A DNA stretch of 64,000 bases from Ephemerocybe angulata (GCA_013368325.1 JAACJK010000069.1:124001-188000); one strand, 5' to 3'. Shown: positions 45,601 through 57,150, counted from the stretch's first letter. Program-made: numbers and translations. The notes: a model not told the origin generated them from the letters alone.

Positions 45601-46079
45601 TCCGACTCTTGTTTCTCTGCCCGCTACGAACGTCTTTCCCTACTGTTCCGCCTGACTGTACCTGTGCGGCGTGTTCCATCCCGGGGACGTCATGATGCGG
45701 CGATCTCTGCGTCTGCACATCCATCTCGGAGACTGCGCCCAGCCGGTTAACCGCCTACAACAAACCACCCCTACAGCCCTGCTTCCCCTCACTTGGCTAC
45801 TCTAAATATCGCTCTTCGGTGTTTGGTGACTACGCAGGTTTCTAGGACGACGGGGCTCGCCCAACTTCTGCTCGATCTAGGGTTCCGTGCTTCCAGCGGA
45901 CGTCAGGCCTTCAAGGCTTCGGGCATCCCACTATTCAGCCCTAAGCTCACTCCTCGGTCGGCGCTCAACCTCCTCTGTTCGACGCCAGGAGACGCCATTT
46001 GGTCTCCCGATTGCCTCGCAGCACCTAATTAGGTGCTCCGAGGCAATCGGGAATATGAGTCAAAACTAGGTATGCTATA

Positions 46080-46960
46080 TATATCTCTGTCTCCGAGGGG
46101 GGACGAGGGAAGGAGGGAGTGGAGAGGGGTGCGAAGTAGGGAGGACGAAGGAAGGAGTGGAGGGGGAGAGCGTGCGAAGCATCCGGGCGAAATGTGCGAC
46201 CTGTGTGCGAGCGGAGTCGGGAGAGGGAGAAGGGGATGGTGTATAGAGGGAGGACGGAGGGAGGAGGGAGCGCGTAGAGTCGTGCGTGCGGTGAATCGAC
46301 TATGCGCGCGCACAAGAGCCAAGGGGCTTGCGAGGGTCGAGCGAAGAGTGCGTTCTGGGGTGGGTGCGGTGCCCCGTGGTGTAGCGGCACGGAGGGAGGG
46401 AGGTATGGAGCAGGTACAGTACGACTGGGAGTGAGAGTGAGAGGGTGAGGGCGTAGGCGGGGGTAAGGACGGAGGCGGCGGCGTAGTCGTGGACGGAGGG
46501 AGTGCCTGTGTACCGGAGCCGGACAGGGCGTCTACGGGGCACGACTCTACGAGCGAGGAAGGGAGTAGTTGATCGCGGGCTTGCGCGCGGTTCGTTACCT
46601 GTGCTCACTGCTGTAGCGGCGTGGATTGATGGATGGAGCGATTGCGAGGGAGTACTTAGCGGAGGGAGCTGGAGGGAGGCACGACGGAGTGAAGGGGAGG
46701 GTGGATGGGGACTACCCGGAGCGAAGAGTGCGTGCAGGAGTCGGCCATGGGCTTCCTTGAAGTTCCGCGTAGTGCCCCGTGCTGTAGACCCCTGACGGCA
46801 TATGGATGGAGGAGGGATGAAGTATATGTGCGTACCGGAGCCGGACGAGGCGCGCGAGCTGGTGAGCGAGGGAGGAGGAAGAGTGCGTTTAGGTGCGGGT
46901 CCGTGCTGCGGCGCCGTGGTGGAGGTGTGCATGATGGATGCCAGAATGATTGATTGGCGA
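46080..46960. repeat. Purine/G-rich tract 2
   Basis: G-rich plus strand with GGAGGGAGGGAGG-like runs and two AGCGAAGAGTGCG words (46340 and 46720). It ends near 47040-47100 with a CATTGTGCTATGC...GACGAGGG block that also ends tracts 3 and 4 (54020 and 58470). Confidence 0.6.
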
Positions 46961-47136
46961 GAGCTTACGGGCGCACGCATGCCTGTTGTACATATTCCAA
47001 AATGCTACATAGGTATGTGTGCAGAACGGTGGTACGATACCATTGTGCTATGCTGTTGAACTTCGAATCGGGGTTGGGTTCGACGAGGGGGCGGGTGACA
47101 TCGAGTACACAAGAGAGGAGTCAGAGGACGACGTAC

Positions 47137-47252
47137 GCTGTGATGCACCGTCGCCGGCCGATGCGCGCATGTCATAGTAATTGCCGCGCACCTCGGTGAC
47201 AGAGATGCTATCTGCCACGACATGGTGAACCCCCTTCGAAGGGGCGGGGCAT
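47137..47252 (-). pseudogene. Solo NACHT exon 1 relic
   Basis: The sequence closely matches exon 1 of the NACHT gene at 60803-60927 (TTCGAAGGG start region, CACCGAGGTGCGCGGCAATT, GTACGT donor at 47136). One extra G in the GGGGG run shifts the frame after MPRPFEG. No NACHT exon 2 follows. The upstream 150 bp and the GC-rich tag are kept, so this is promoter plus first exon left after deletion. Confidence 0.75.
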
Positions 47253-47397
47253 GCTCGCTCGTTAAGGGTCGGCCAAGATTGGGTGGGGTCCGTGGAGGTT
47301 GTGGATGACTATCGAAGCTGATAAATGAAACGTGACAAGCTGCGACAACGTGGGTACAACGTGGGGCGGTGATACGAACTCAGACGGACTCCGATCA

Positions 47398-47422
47398 GTC
47401 ACACCGGCGGGCGCTTAATTTT
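47398..47422. repeat. GC-rich tag, copy 3
   Basis: GTCACACCGGCGGGCGCTTA, then ATTTT; it lies 146 bp upstream of the relic NACHT start at 47252. Confidence 0.6.
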
Positions 47423-48260
47423 CTGGGGCAGCGCTACCGCGATAATGACCTGTTCAGGGGAGAACTACAGTCTGAACTCCTCCAGATCATCCTTTCTCAC
47501 ATATATATCGACATCAGCGAAACAGCTGAATGCCTTGAACGAGCATGATGCGCACGGAGATCCTCTGAAATTAACCGCCTGCCCATAGTTGATCATTGTT
47601 CCTGATATTTCTTACCTGTGAGCCTGTCCACTGAGCGAGGTGCAGCTAACAGAGATATATTCACATCGTTCTCTGGAGTACGATGTGGCTTCCAGATTAT
47701 CCCCAACAATGAACAAGCACTAACTTATTGCAATTCTTGACAGGGTGTTTAACACGGCTAGTATACACCGCACAGTCTACCATAGTTACACCAAGTCTAC
47801 CTGAGTCTGGCCCGATACACACCGCCCCACCCAGCCGCCATACTGTATACACGATGACACACGGCATACGAAGACAAAAATGAATCCGCTTCACGGCGTT
47901 TCCTGAGCTCGCGATCCCGTGGTTGTGGGTTTGATGAGGTCGCGATGCCAGAACAACAGAGCGGTGGGGGGAAGAGAAAAGCCACGCACCAAGAGTAACG
48001 CCTTCAAAAACACGGGGATCCATAGCCATCCACTAATAGGCCGACCTTGATCGCAAGTATAACCCCAGAACACTTGTACCCCGTGGATTCGGAGATGGCG
48101 ACGAGCTACGATGATCAATGTATCATAGAAGCAGGGTTAGTGATGCCCGCTGCAATAGAGAAGACAACAAGGAAGTGATGGATATGCGCTTGGACGGTAA
48201 GAGTGTACATTCACAGGCGTTAATCAGCACCTTTCCGGACTAGCCGTTACCGGTATATCC
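47423..48260 (-). pseudogene. Module R copy 3
   Basis: The membrane segment is clear on the minus strand (SGWLWIPVFLKALLLVRGFS, FWHRDLIKP). The C-terminal part has several stops (47450-47720). Similar to 51000-51660 and 2400-3040. Confidence 0.55.
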
Positions 48261-48654
48261 TAGACTCTACATTAGGTTTGTCGCAAGACATACCTCCCAC
48301 TCGTGGGAATCTAGATGACTGATGGCCATTCCCGATGTGTGCCCCGACCGTATATCGCTTGGAAGGAGGAACAAAAAATCACCACACCCTGCGGTGCCCC
48401 TACCTTCCGCGAACGTGGATTCGAGCAAGTTCTCCGAATTTCTCGATTCTTTTTTCCATTGATTTTAGAAGTTTTTGCAAAGAAATCTATAGGGATTGAG
48501 AACATGAGAATTTAGAAAAGACCATGCTGTAACGCTTTCGTCACGGTTGTTGTGGAAAGTAGGCGCTCCACTATTTCCCTCTATGGGGGGTCGGCGTCAG
48601 TTGATGGCGTGCCGACCTTGGAAATTGCACTCACACACACACATGTATGTGATG

Positions 48655-48885
48655 GCGCGGAATATCCTATCCCCACAAGTGGGAGAATTCCGAGAAACAT
48701 AACGGTTCAAGTCTAAGGAGCCTTCCGCCAGTTCCGCCTCTGAGTAGTATAAAGCTAAAGCAATTGCGAGCCAGTTCTATATCTTTCATTCACCACAGTT
48801 CCTCCCAGCCTAAATACTCTAGCTCAGTCGACTTAGCAGTCTCAACCAAGCGTCAACCCTCTCCCGACTATCCTTTATATACATC
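48655..48885 (+). promoter_or_regulatory. Conserved promoter of small secreted protein gene 1
   Basis: A block with CCTATCCCCA, then GAGTAGTATAAAGCTAAAGC, AATTGCGAGCC and TTCTATATCTTTCATTC is almost identical to 55170-55335 upstream of the second gene. TATAAA lies about 135 bp before the ATG, consistent with a TATA box and a 5' UTR of about 100 nt. Confidence 0.7.
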
Positions 48886-49364
48886 ATGCGTTTCAACATC
48901 CTCCTCCTTGCTCCTACCATTGTCGCTTTGGCGACATACGTACAAGGTCACTACGATGTGAGAGGACTATCTTGAATTTTGACCTACTGTATACTGACTG
49001 CCCTATCAATTATCGCTTCAACAGGAATTCGATGCCCGTGACCTTGTCGACGAGTTGAGCGTTCGGAACCTCCTCAGACGTTCAGAAATCATGGATGATC
49101 TTGCTGAAATCTCAACGCGCGACCTCATCACTGAACTCTCCAGCCGCCTAGAGGCCAGAGGAGGCGGCGGCAGCAAGCCCGTGTACAATTGCTGGTTGTG
49201 CAACAAGGAATTTTCGAACAAGGACGACGTACGTATCTTGACTTTTTACGGATACTTTTGGTTATGTATCTGACGCTGTTAATTACCACAATCAGGCTCG
49301 AAACCATTGTAAGACCATCAACGAAGAAGACAAAGGCAAAGGCAAAGCAAAAAGCCGCAAGTGA
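48886..49364 (+). CDS. Small secreted protein 1 with zinc-finger-like C-terminus
   Basis: Exons 48886-48957, 49025-49228 and 49296-49364 give 114 aa. A signal peptide (MRFNILLLAPTIVALATYVQ) is followed by a helical, acidic and arginine-rich middle in which RDLVDELS, EISTRDLITELS and SRLEARG form a loose repeat. The C-terminal region has CWLCNKEFSNKDDARNH, a C-X2-C-X12-H core, then a lysine-rich tail (KGKGKAKSRK). The dibasic site before the middle (LLRR) and arginine-glycine sites could be protease cuts. Paralogues lie at 49839 (broken), 55408 and 63610 (scrap). It resembles a secreted effector-like or signalling peptide; the function is unknown. Confidence 0.75.
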
Positions 49365-49838
49365 TCATAGATGTAATTTCTGGGCAGACTGGTGTGCGGG
49401 CGCACCTGTCTCAATATCCCTCGGGCCCTAACCCCGATGGAACCACCTCATAGATAGCTTTTGCAAAGTTATCTTGCAATAAGAAAGTCGTGAAGAGTAG
49501 CAGTTATTCAGTCCAATTATTACCCTTTATATTTATGGTGCTTTTACTCCTACTCCTTGACGTCCGACGCGAAAACCGGTCGGTATGAGATCAGCTCAGG
49601 TGGAATGGCAGTGCACGGCACGGGGACCAACATAGAAGTAGCGACACGTGGACCATACGCCTCACGGTTCTGCGGGCTAGCGAGCATCTCACACCAAGCG
49701 TTCAAGCCAGTCCTTCAACGCACTGATTTCTGGTAATATTTGTGTTTGATTCGATGTTCTTTCCGGAGATCTAACCACAAGCTATATTTGGATCCAGAGT
49801 CCGCGTGTCATATGAAGACTACCGACCTTTTCGTACAG

Positions 49839-50232
49839 GAATCCGATGCCAGGGATTATGTCGACGGGTTTAGTACTCGCGAGATCAATCAAGAGCTCTG
49901 ACGTCGCGAAATAGTCACAGAGCTCGCCGAGTTCTCAACCCGGAATCTACTGGATGCAATTTCAATCCAGCTCGAGCGCCGAGGCAAAAGTCGCTGGAGA
50001 GATCAGAAGGACAAGGTGCCTGACCCCCAGAAGAAAGGCGGAAACCAATTCAAAAAGCCCACATGTTTCTTCTGCAACGAAGAGTTTGACAAGCAAGGGG
50101 ATGCGCGTACCATGCTTTATTGTGTATAATGCACGGCATCTTTGGATTTCTGATTGACTTCTTGGTTTGTAGGTGATTAAACATCAAGAATCGGAGCACC
50201 CTGCACCTAAGTCCCCGCCGCGTCGCCCTTAA
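49839..50232 (+). pseudogene. Small secreted protein 2, pseudogene lacking the signal exon
   Basis: It starts at the exon-2 acceptor (TTTTCGTACAG) and reads ESDARDYVDGFSTREINQEL before a TGA (49899-49901) that replaces an Arg codon of the paralogue. It then continues ELAEFSTRNLLDAISIQLER and CFFCNEEFD. The spliced end gives HQESEHPAPK and a stop at 50230-50232. The C-X2-C-X12-H-X4-H spacing is a perfect C2H2 finger, the best in the family. No signal-peptide exon is present in 49365-49838, where I see nothing else. Confidence 0.8.
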
Positions 50233-50689
50233 TGATGCGTACAACATCGAAGCCGTATGGTACAGTCATTGTTGCTACAGACTCCCCAGCTCTCCGTGTC
50301 GCGTTTACTCCTCGCCTGACCGTGTCACTGGCGCTCCATGTCAAAGAAATCACGAGTATTACTATTTATTAAGAATGCACATATTTTGAGCGAGTTTGAG
50401 CCTGCGAAAAATAACACCGAGCCATTAGTGCCACTGAAACCAATATACAAGGGAGTCATCAGTGCGCTAAACGCTGGATTGGGGCTAGGCGCCCATCCAG
50501 CGACGACTCGAGCGCATCGTAGGCGCTTGTCGGCGATCATTCCGCTTTGTCATGCCGATGCTTAGTCAGCATCGAGCATTTTCCTTCTTGCCTGTCGTAG
50601 CCTAGATCTCCATCTCATTCTACATTGCGACTGTGATCTTGGCTCTCCAGGCATCTCCTCGACATCAGCCCACACCACTCCAACGCGGT

Positions 50690-50815
50690 AGTGTCAACGG
50701 ACACGAAATAAACCACCCTTGCCGTCAGATTCACCGCGTTTTCCCCAACGGGAGTGGTGCGCCCTCGTAACGTTGTTGACGTGGTGTCCGCCTTCGAAGA
50801 GACGGCATGATTGTC
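50690..50815 (-). pseudogene. NACHT exon 1 relic 2
   Basis: On the minus strand RLFEGGHHVNNVTRAH follows an ATG that is out of frame by two bases compared with MTRLFEG at 63247. Flanking DNA matches the upstream regions of the intact NACHT genes (GACAGGCTG and CAACTCCGATC blocks), followed by a degenerate tag at 50938. Confidence 0.55.
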
Positions 50816-50937
50816 GGGTATGAGGCTGCTGAGGTGGGATTCGGGGCAGAGATGGGAGATAACGGCAACCACGTTGCCCTGGCATGCATGACAGGCTGTA
50901 CGTACGGAACGCCAATCTGAGCTCAGATCAACTCCGA

Positions 50938-50978
50938 TCCGTACGGGTACGGGCGCCTAACAAGCGCCTAATTGTCCT
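50938..50978. repeat. GC-rich tag, copy 4 (expanded)
   Basis: The core GGGCGCCTAA is partly duplicated (CAAGCGCCTAATT), followed by the CCCGCGATAATG block also seen at 42690 and 47440. Confidence 0.5.
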
Positions 50979-52110
50979 GGGCGCTGCGCTCCCGCGATAA
51001 TGGTCTGTACAGCTGAAACCAGCCCAGCTAGCTGCTCTCCCCTACTTTCGTTGACATACCATGTCCAGAAAGCCAAGATGTCTTGAGTGATCATAACGCG
51101 CATGGGTATTGTTCACCCATGATTGCGTCAGGGATATCTTCATGGCATTCTTCGGGGCATGGTATGCCTTCCAGAGCTTTCCCCGCCATGGTCAAGCACA
51201 AATACAGTTTTATTGCTTGACAAGGCAGTAAACATGATACTTATATAGCGTGTACCGCTGTCCGATACGCAGCAAAGCAAGTCGATGAGTGTACCAAGCT
51301 GGGGGCCCATCCTCCACTCGGCCACCTACCGAGGGCGCTAAATATGACACACTGTTTCCAAAGACGAAGATAAATTTGTCTCCGGAGTGCGCAGGCTGGG
51401 TTTGATGAGGTCACAATACCAGAACCACAGAGCGGGGGGAAGAGAAAGCCATACCAAGAATAATGCCTTCAAGAACGCGGGCACCCATAGCCACCCGCTC
51501 TTACCTAGAAGGCTGGCAGTAATCGTAACTATAACCCCAGAATACTTGTACCCCACGGGTTCAGATGGCGACGAACAGCGATGATCCTAGTATCATAGAA
51601 GCGGTGTGTAAGGTTTAGTGATGATCCCGTTGCAATAGAGGAGACAGCAAGGAAAGACAGGGATACGCACCTAAATAGTAAGAGTGTAGAGCACAGTTTT
51701 ACGATGAGAAGTCGAAAAACTTGACGAGGGGTAGCGCGAGACGTGTTGCCGAAAGGGGAGAAAGCCGGTTGGGATGTGGATACCGGTGTGCATGTTGGTC
51801 ACTGGCGTCAGATGAGAAGACTGCATTCCAGGATAGTTACAACTGAAATGAACCAAGGTCAGCCTGGAGGTACACCACGCAAAGAAAGAACAGTGCGCGC
51901 ATGGTACGCAGAAGACGAGCCAGTTGATCTCATATCCAAGGCCGTTTGTGCGGACTTGGCTCGGTGTGTACCGTCCGGCGCTGAGCTCAACACCCACCCA
52001 CAGCACAGATTTGGGAACGAAGCGAAGGCAGAGCTGATAGATTTCTGAGTAAGAGAGAAGGAGCACGCACGTTACGCTAAACGTAGCCCTGCCCAGCTCT
52101 GCCCCAGTTG
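50979..52110 (-). pseudogene. Module R copy 4, uninterrupted
   Basis: This copy is continuous across the point where copy 1 is split (near 51655). It shows the membrane segment (SGWLWVPAFLKALFLVW) and scraps such as VMITQDILAFWTWYV. Several stops are present. It is the reference for the empty target site of the MULE. Confidence 0.6.
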
Positions 52111-52149
52111 CATCCCAAATTGCACACTCGTCTCATGAATCCACGACGC

Positions 52150-52530
52150 CCAAAGTTCGGCTGGAGCGTCCCTGCATCCCCCCCTCCTCCCTACCCCTAT
52201 TACCCCCCGCCATATTATCTCCAACCCATCCATATTTTCCCCCCTTGCAACGCCCCGCGTACGCCGGCACGTACCGAATGTGCTGCTGACCGTACATGGG
52301 CCCGGACGAGCTACTGCCCAGGGGATCGGCTGGCCCTATTTCCGGGTGTGGTGTTGGAGGTGTGGTGGGGAGACCGGTTGGGCGGGGACACGTCTGCCAG
52401 GGCCTGGGTAGGAGGCATAGTGCGCCATTGGGTGGATTTGAGTTTTGAGTCGGTGGGGGAGGAGGAGATGATGTGTTGATGATGTGGTGATGAGAGAGGC
52501 GCGCGTGAAACGTGTAGTCTTTGGGATATA
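52150..52530 (-). pseudogene. PQ module copy 3
   Basis: Pro-rich frames on minus, with only two CTG units (52270-52275) left of the CAG run. Similarity to copies 1 and 2 is clear around GGGTGGATTTGAGTTTTG and GGAGGAGGAGATGATGT. Confidence 0.5.
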
Positions 52531-53209
52531 ACAGGGCCAAATACCGCGGTGAAAAGGAAATCGGGATTTTTTAAATTTTTGTTTCCTGTCCCGAACGCAT
52601 CTTCGTACTTACCTACCATCCCCCTCTGCTCGTGCGCATGCTCGACCCCAATGACAGCCTGACGTATAGTGCGTCGTTCACAACCAGGGGCGATCCCTGC
52701 GCCGCGCTCTCGGTGTACTTATGCACACCCATCTCTGACACCCCCTGCCCGTTGCTCTCTTACTTGCACATACTCATGCACAGTCTTTGCTCTCGACTCG
52801 CCTCACGTCCCGCTCACGATGCTTACTTAAACTAGCCACGTATCTCTTGGCTCAATTCGCGACGAACCACCCACACAGGCACGCTCCACAAACAGGCGAC
52901 GATTTTCCTTTGGTTCCCCTTGGCCTCACTTCGTCGCTCTGAGGAGGTCTAAAAGTACTGCTGCGCTGCGCAACACTGGGGGTGGAAAGGACGCCTGAAC
53001 TCTGCGAGCGTACAGGGAACTTTCCGCCGCTTTTCGGTATCGCAGGATTGGGCACGCACGCAGGTTTTTCGGACGGGACGACGCTGCAGCACGGGGCTCC
53101 CTGCCGAGTCAACTTTTGCTCTTGGACTGCACGGCTCTAGGACTCGGGAAACTCGCTAGAGACTACTCAGTGCTCACCCCCCTCCGCTCGATTCTAGGAG
53201 AAATCCACT

Positions 53210-53930
53210 TGGTCTTAGTCCTCAGCGAGCAAAGAGTGCGCCGTACCGGGGTAGAGCGAAGGGCGCGGGATGGATACAGCGATGGTTGTTGGAACGGTGG
53301 AGGGTACATAACGGCCTCGAGTGCGTAGATGACGGATTCAGGGTAGGGGAGTGAGGAGTAGCACGGCGCACGGAGGGAGTGGTGGAGGGAGCGTGGAATC
53401 GGGCCTACTTACGCATGTCGCTGCGTACTGGAGTCTCCGGGCGAGGTGTGCGAGGGGCCTGCGTACGTGCGTGCGGAGTCCAGCCGGGAGGGAGGGAGGG
53501 AGTGTGGATACAGTCGGAGAGAGAGGAGGAAGTGCGTGTCCTCGGGCGTGCATGGGACTGCTTGTGCTGTCCGTGTAATCGAGCGTGCGCAGCGTCGAGC
53601 GCACGTGTGGTGTTGAAGTAGGCGGAAATTGGAATTGAAGTGTTTTTGAGAAGGGCGGGCAGGAAGGAGGGTGTGTAGCCGGCTGCCTGTGTACCAGAGC
53701 CGGGCAAAAACGCCAAGTGCGCCCAGGCGCTGGAGTCGACTGTGGGCTTGCGCGCGCGGTGCGCCTGTGGGCCCATGAAGGTATGGACGAAGGAGGGAGG
53801 GAGGCAGGGAGGGAGGGAGTGCGTGTGTCTGTGTGCAGGAGCTGGACGGGGCGAGTGAGGGAAGCGTGCGCTCGGGAGCTGTGACTGCGCTTGCACGCGG
53901 TGCTTAGTGGTTCAGCGATGGCGGCATGGC
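53210..53930. repeat. Purine/G-rich tract 3
   Basis: It contains GGGAGGGAGGGAGGGAG near 53492 and again near 53798, plus AAAGAGTGCGCCGTACCGG shared with tract 1 at 40372. It ends with the CACTGTGCTATGGC block at 54021. Confidence 0.65.
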
Positions 53931-54089
53931 GGCGCCGTGGTTCTGTAAGAAACATTGCGACGTGCGTGTAGGATGAGATGATGGATACGTAATGTTCTAC
54001 GTGCAGGTGATGGGAAAATCACTGTGCTATGGCATTGACCCTCGAATGGGCGTTGGATTCGACGAGGGAGCGGGGGATGGGGGTGTAGT

Positions 54090-55160
54090 ACTATGTGCTA
54101 GGACAGATTGGATGGGCGAATGCACGCGTGGGGGCTGGAATGGCCCGCCAGGATGAGTGCGGAGTAGGACGAATGAATGCCTGGTAGGATGGGTTCCGAG
54201 ATACTTTGTATTGCATGGTTTGTATAGGGATGAATGATTGAATAATTGGAGGGACTCCCGACGGCCGGTCGAACGAACGGGGGATGGGAAGGCTCAGTGT
54301 GACCGTATGCTTGCGCGGGTGCGTGTGCCGTTTGGAGGCCGCGTGGATTCTTTGTTTTCCTGTTCTTCTGTAGTCTTCTGTACGTTCATTCCTCGTTTTT
54401 TTGTTCCGACTACACTATAGCAACTTGAATATTCATGATTAGCAAGCCAAGCACTGATGTATTTTTATTTTGGATGGATGAGCGATTGCTAAGCTCTGAG
54501 CTGTGAACTCATGTTCTCATGACATACTCACTGCGGTATACTGATATGTATCATGGTTGAAACCCTTTGAAACCACCGATGTGACGTCCTTGCTTGGGCC
54601 TGGCATGGTAGATACTGCGCACGCTTTGCCGCAACTTCGCCGTAGATCCTCCTAACGTAAGATTGGCGAGTGTTGAACGACATTCGTGGGAGGGGTCATA
54701 CAAAGTACGACATGCCGGCAGCAAGCCGGCAGCATAGTTGCGACCGGGACTGCCCATCGGGGGATATTTGGCCGAGCGGCGAGCCTTGGCATTCAGCGGG
54801 CGATATTGGATGGGGTACAGGTGGGTATAGGCGGGGGATACAACAAGCAGGTAATGGGTTAACTGGCGGATTCTCAGGTGATATTCTGATAGCCTATAGC
54901 CCTCACAGTTTGTTCGAGCAGAATTTATCTGTAGGGGCCTCGGAGCCTCGGAGGGCTCTACAAACTAAAAAAATCTGTTACGGCTTCCTCTTCCCTTTTC
55001 GTCTCGCGTAATACTCCACCTCCCTCGCCTGAACACGGCCCTCACGGCTTGGTCAGAACTTTGTTTTGTTGGACGGTTAAACGGTTTGTTCGCTGACGAA
55101 GGCCTGCGGAAAGTCATCCAGTAGCATGATCGGAAAATCTGTATCACTGACATCGTGTAG
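54090..55160. other. Intergenic sequence without a supported gene
   Basis: No frame with a known motif or splice support is seen. Several short direct words (GGGGGAT, GCCGGCAGCA) occur, but no transposon ends could be defined. Confidence 0.5.
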
Positions 55161-55164
55161 TAAG

Positions 55165-55407
55165 TCATTAATAGTATGCTGAAATCCTATCCCCAGAAGT
55201 GTGAAAATTCCTTGAAACATGATGATTTATGTCAAAGGAGCCATCCCCAGCCGCCGTCTTATTAGTTCCACCTCCGAGTCTGAGTAGTATAAAGCTAAAG
55301 CAATTGCGAGCCTATTCTATATCTTTCATTCGTCAACCCTCCTCCCAGAAGCTTCAAAGACAAACCTAATCAACCACCCAACTACCAACTGCCGCACTGT
55401 TAAAGCT
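55165..55407 (+). promoter_or_regulatory. Conserved promoter of small secreted protein gene 3
   Basis: It shares the GAGTAGTATAAAGCTAAAGC, AATTGCGAGCC and TCTATATCTTTCATTC blocks with 48750-48790, in the same order and spacing. Confidence 0.7.
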
Positions 55408-55912
55408 ATGCGTCTCAACATTATCACGCTCCTCCCCTTGTTTGCCGCTTTGGCATCGAGTGTAAGCGGCTACTACGCCGATGTATGTCCTTTATCCAGG
55501 CCCCTTTCAATACCATGCTAACTACCGAGATTTTCGTACAGGAATTCGATTCCAGGGACTATGTCGACGAGCTCAGTACTCGTGAGATTAATCAAGAGCT
55601 CCGACGTCGCGAAATAGTCGCAGAGCTCGCCGATTTCTCAACCCGGGATCTACTGGACGCAATCTCAATGAAGCTCGAGCGCCGAGGCGGCAACAAACCG
55701 AGTCGTTGGGGAAAGAACGAGGTGGTTGACCCCGAGAAGAGTCGCCCAGTCCACAAGCCCAAATGCTACTATTGCAATAAAGAGTATAAAACTCAAGCGG
55801 AGGTGCGATATTATGCTTGATTGCATATAATGCATGGCATCTTTGGATAGCTGACTAAATTCTCGATTTCTAGGCAACTGCATGCGGAAACACCCACTCG
55901 AAGCGTCGTTAA
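55408..55912 (+). CDS. Small secreted protein 3 with Cys/His C-terminus
   Basis: Exons 55408-55482, 55542-55802 and 55874-55912 give 124 aa. The signal peptide (MRLNIITLLPLFAALASSVS) precedes YYAD and a middle with SRDYVDELSTREINQELRRR, ELADFSTRDLLDAI and KLERRGG. The end reads CYYCNKEYKTQAE, and after the intron ATACGNTHSKRR, giving C-X2-C-X12-C-X3-H, a possible zinc site of different spacing from copy 2. LERRGG and the RRR run are candidate Kex2-type sites that would release a C-terminal peptide of about 50 aa (inference). Its close paralogue is the pseudogene at 49839. Confidence 0.72.
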
Positions 55913-56562
55913 TTGTGCCTACAATATCTGAGCTGCATGGCACAATCGTTGCTGCCACAGCCTCCCCGCTCTCTGTGTCGTATTTATTCCTTGCCTGACC
56001 GTCTCACTGGCGCTCCATGTTAAATAAATCACCAATATTACTATTCAAACGCCCCTGGCGGGCCCCATATATTTCCCAACCTGTGGAATGTACTGTAGTA
56101 CACTTATTACTCCATCCTGGAATCTGGTCTGCAGTAAATCGTGAGCCATGTGTGTGTACTGATTGACCTTACTTCACATTGAGCAAAAGCAGAAGGGCTC
56201 CTGGCGTCCTCGTGTACTAGTCATGCACCCAAGTCCACGGTCGGCTAATCGGGTGTATAAAAGCTACAGCAGACTAAGTACACCCGAGGGTCCGGACTGC
56301 TGACTATTTGCAGAAGAATTAAACAAGCGGAACATCCATGTTAGCTGAGGTAGGGCCGTCATTGTTATAGACACCTTACTCTCTCATGCTTGTGTTTCAA
56401 GGTCCTGTGTCCCTCCCCCATCCATGTATCCCCAAGCCGGTAATCCATGTTCCATACGATAGCTAAAACTTACAGGTGGAGATGTATACCAGGACAATTT
56501 TAGCCACTACTACAATGTCCAAGCCGGCTCCTGAGACCCGCTCCCAAGCCGGAGAGAGTGAA
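55913..56562. other. Intergenic, 3' flank of small secreted gene 3
   Basis: The first 130 bp match the 3' flanks at 50233-50340 and 63760-63850 (CTGACCGT-TCACTGGCGCTCC block). The rest shows no gene. Confidence 0.5.
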
Positions 56563-56583
56563 CACGCGCGGGCGTCTAATTTT
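56563..56583. repeat. GC-rich tag, copy 5 (degenerate)
   Basis: CACGCGCGGGCGTCTAATTT, related to the tag core. No NACHT exon or module R membrane part is next to it. Confidence 0.4.
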
Positions 56584-56739
56584 GAACAGACACCGAAAAG
56601 CGCCGAAGCTGTGGTGTTAATGCTTCAAAAAAACTCCGGAAGTCGCGTTTGACTGTCGGACAGGGGAAGACAGTGAAAAACTATGCAAACTCCATAATCA
56701 AGGATATAGGTGAGTAAGATGTATGGTTCACATACGTTG

Positions 56740-57150
56740 GTCTGAACTTGGTCGCCTGGCAGGCTGCCTTGCAGAGCGACCGATGATACCCCGCCATATT
56801 GCCCCCAGATCCATGCCATATGATCCCTGGAATGCCGCCGCGTACGCCGGTACTACGTATGGCACCTGCCCCGGCCCCTGACCGTGCACGGGCCCCTACG
56901 AGATGCTTTCAGGGTGGATCGGCTGGGCTTGTTGCTGCGGGCGCTGTTGTTGTTGGAGCCTTGGGGACTTAAGGGTGTGCTGGGCGGCTCCGGGTGCGGG
57001 AGGACTGGGTGACGGACCGGAGGTGGGGGTTGCGACTGTTAGTGCGACATTGGGTGGTTTGGGGCCTTGTGTGTGGGGGGGAGAGGAGGAGATGATATGG
57101 TGGCGAAAGAGGCGCGCGTCCAATGTGTAGCCTTTGGGATATAACAGGGG
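56740..57150 (-). pseudogene. PQ module copy 4
   Basis: Short minus frames hold PIHPESIS and SPRLQQQQRPQQQA; the CAG run at the usual place is reduced to one unit. The GGGATATAACAGGGGCAAAT block downstream matches copies 1 and 3. Confidence 0.5.

Noticed and set aside
51671..52066. 131-codon minus frame in module R copy 4
   Set aside because: Frame not kept in copy 1 right half; treated as part of a decayed gene.
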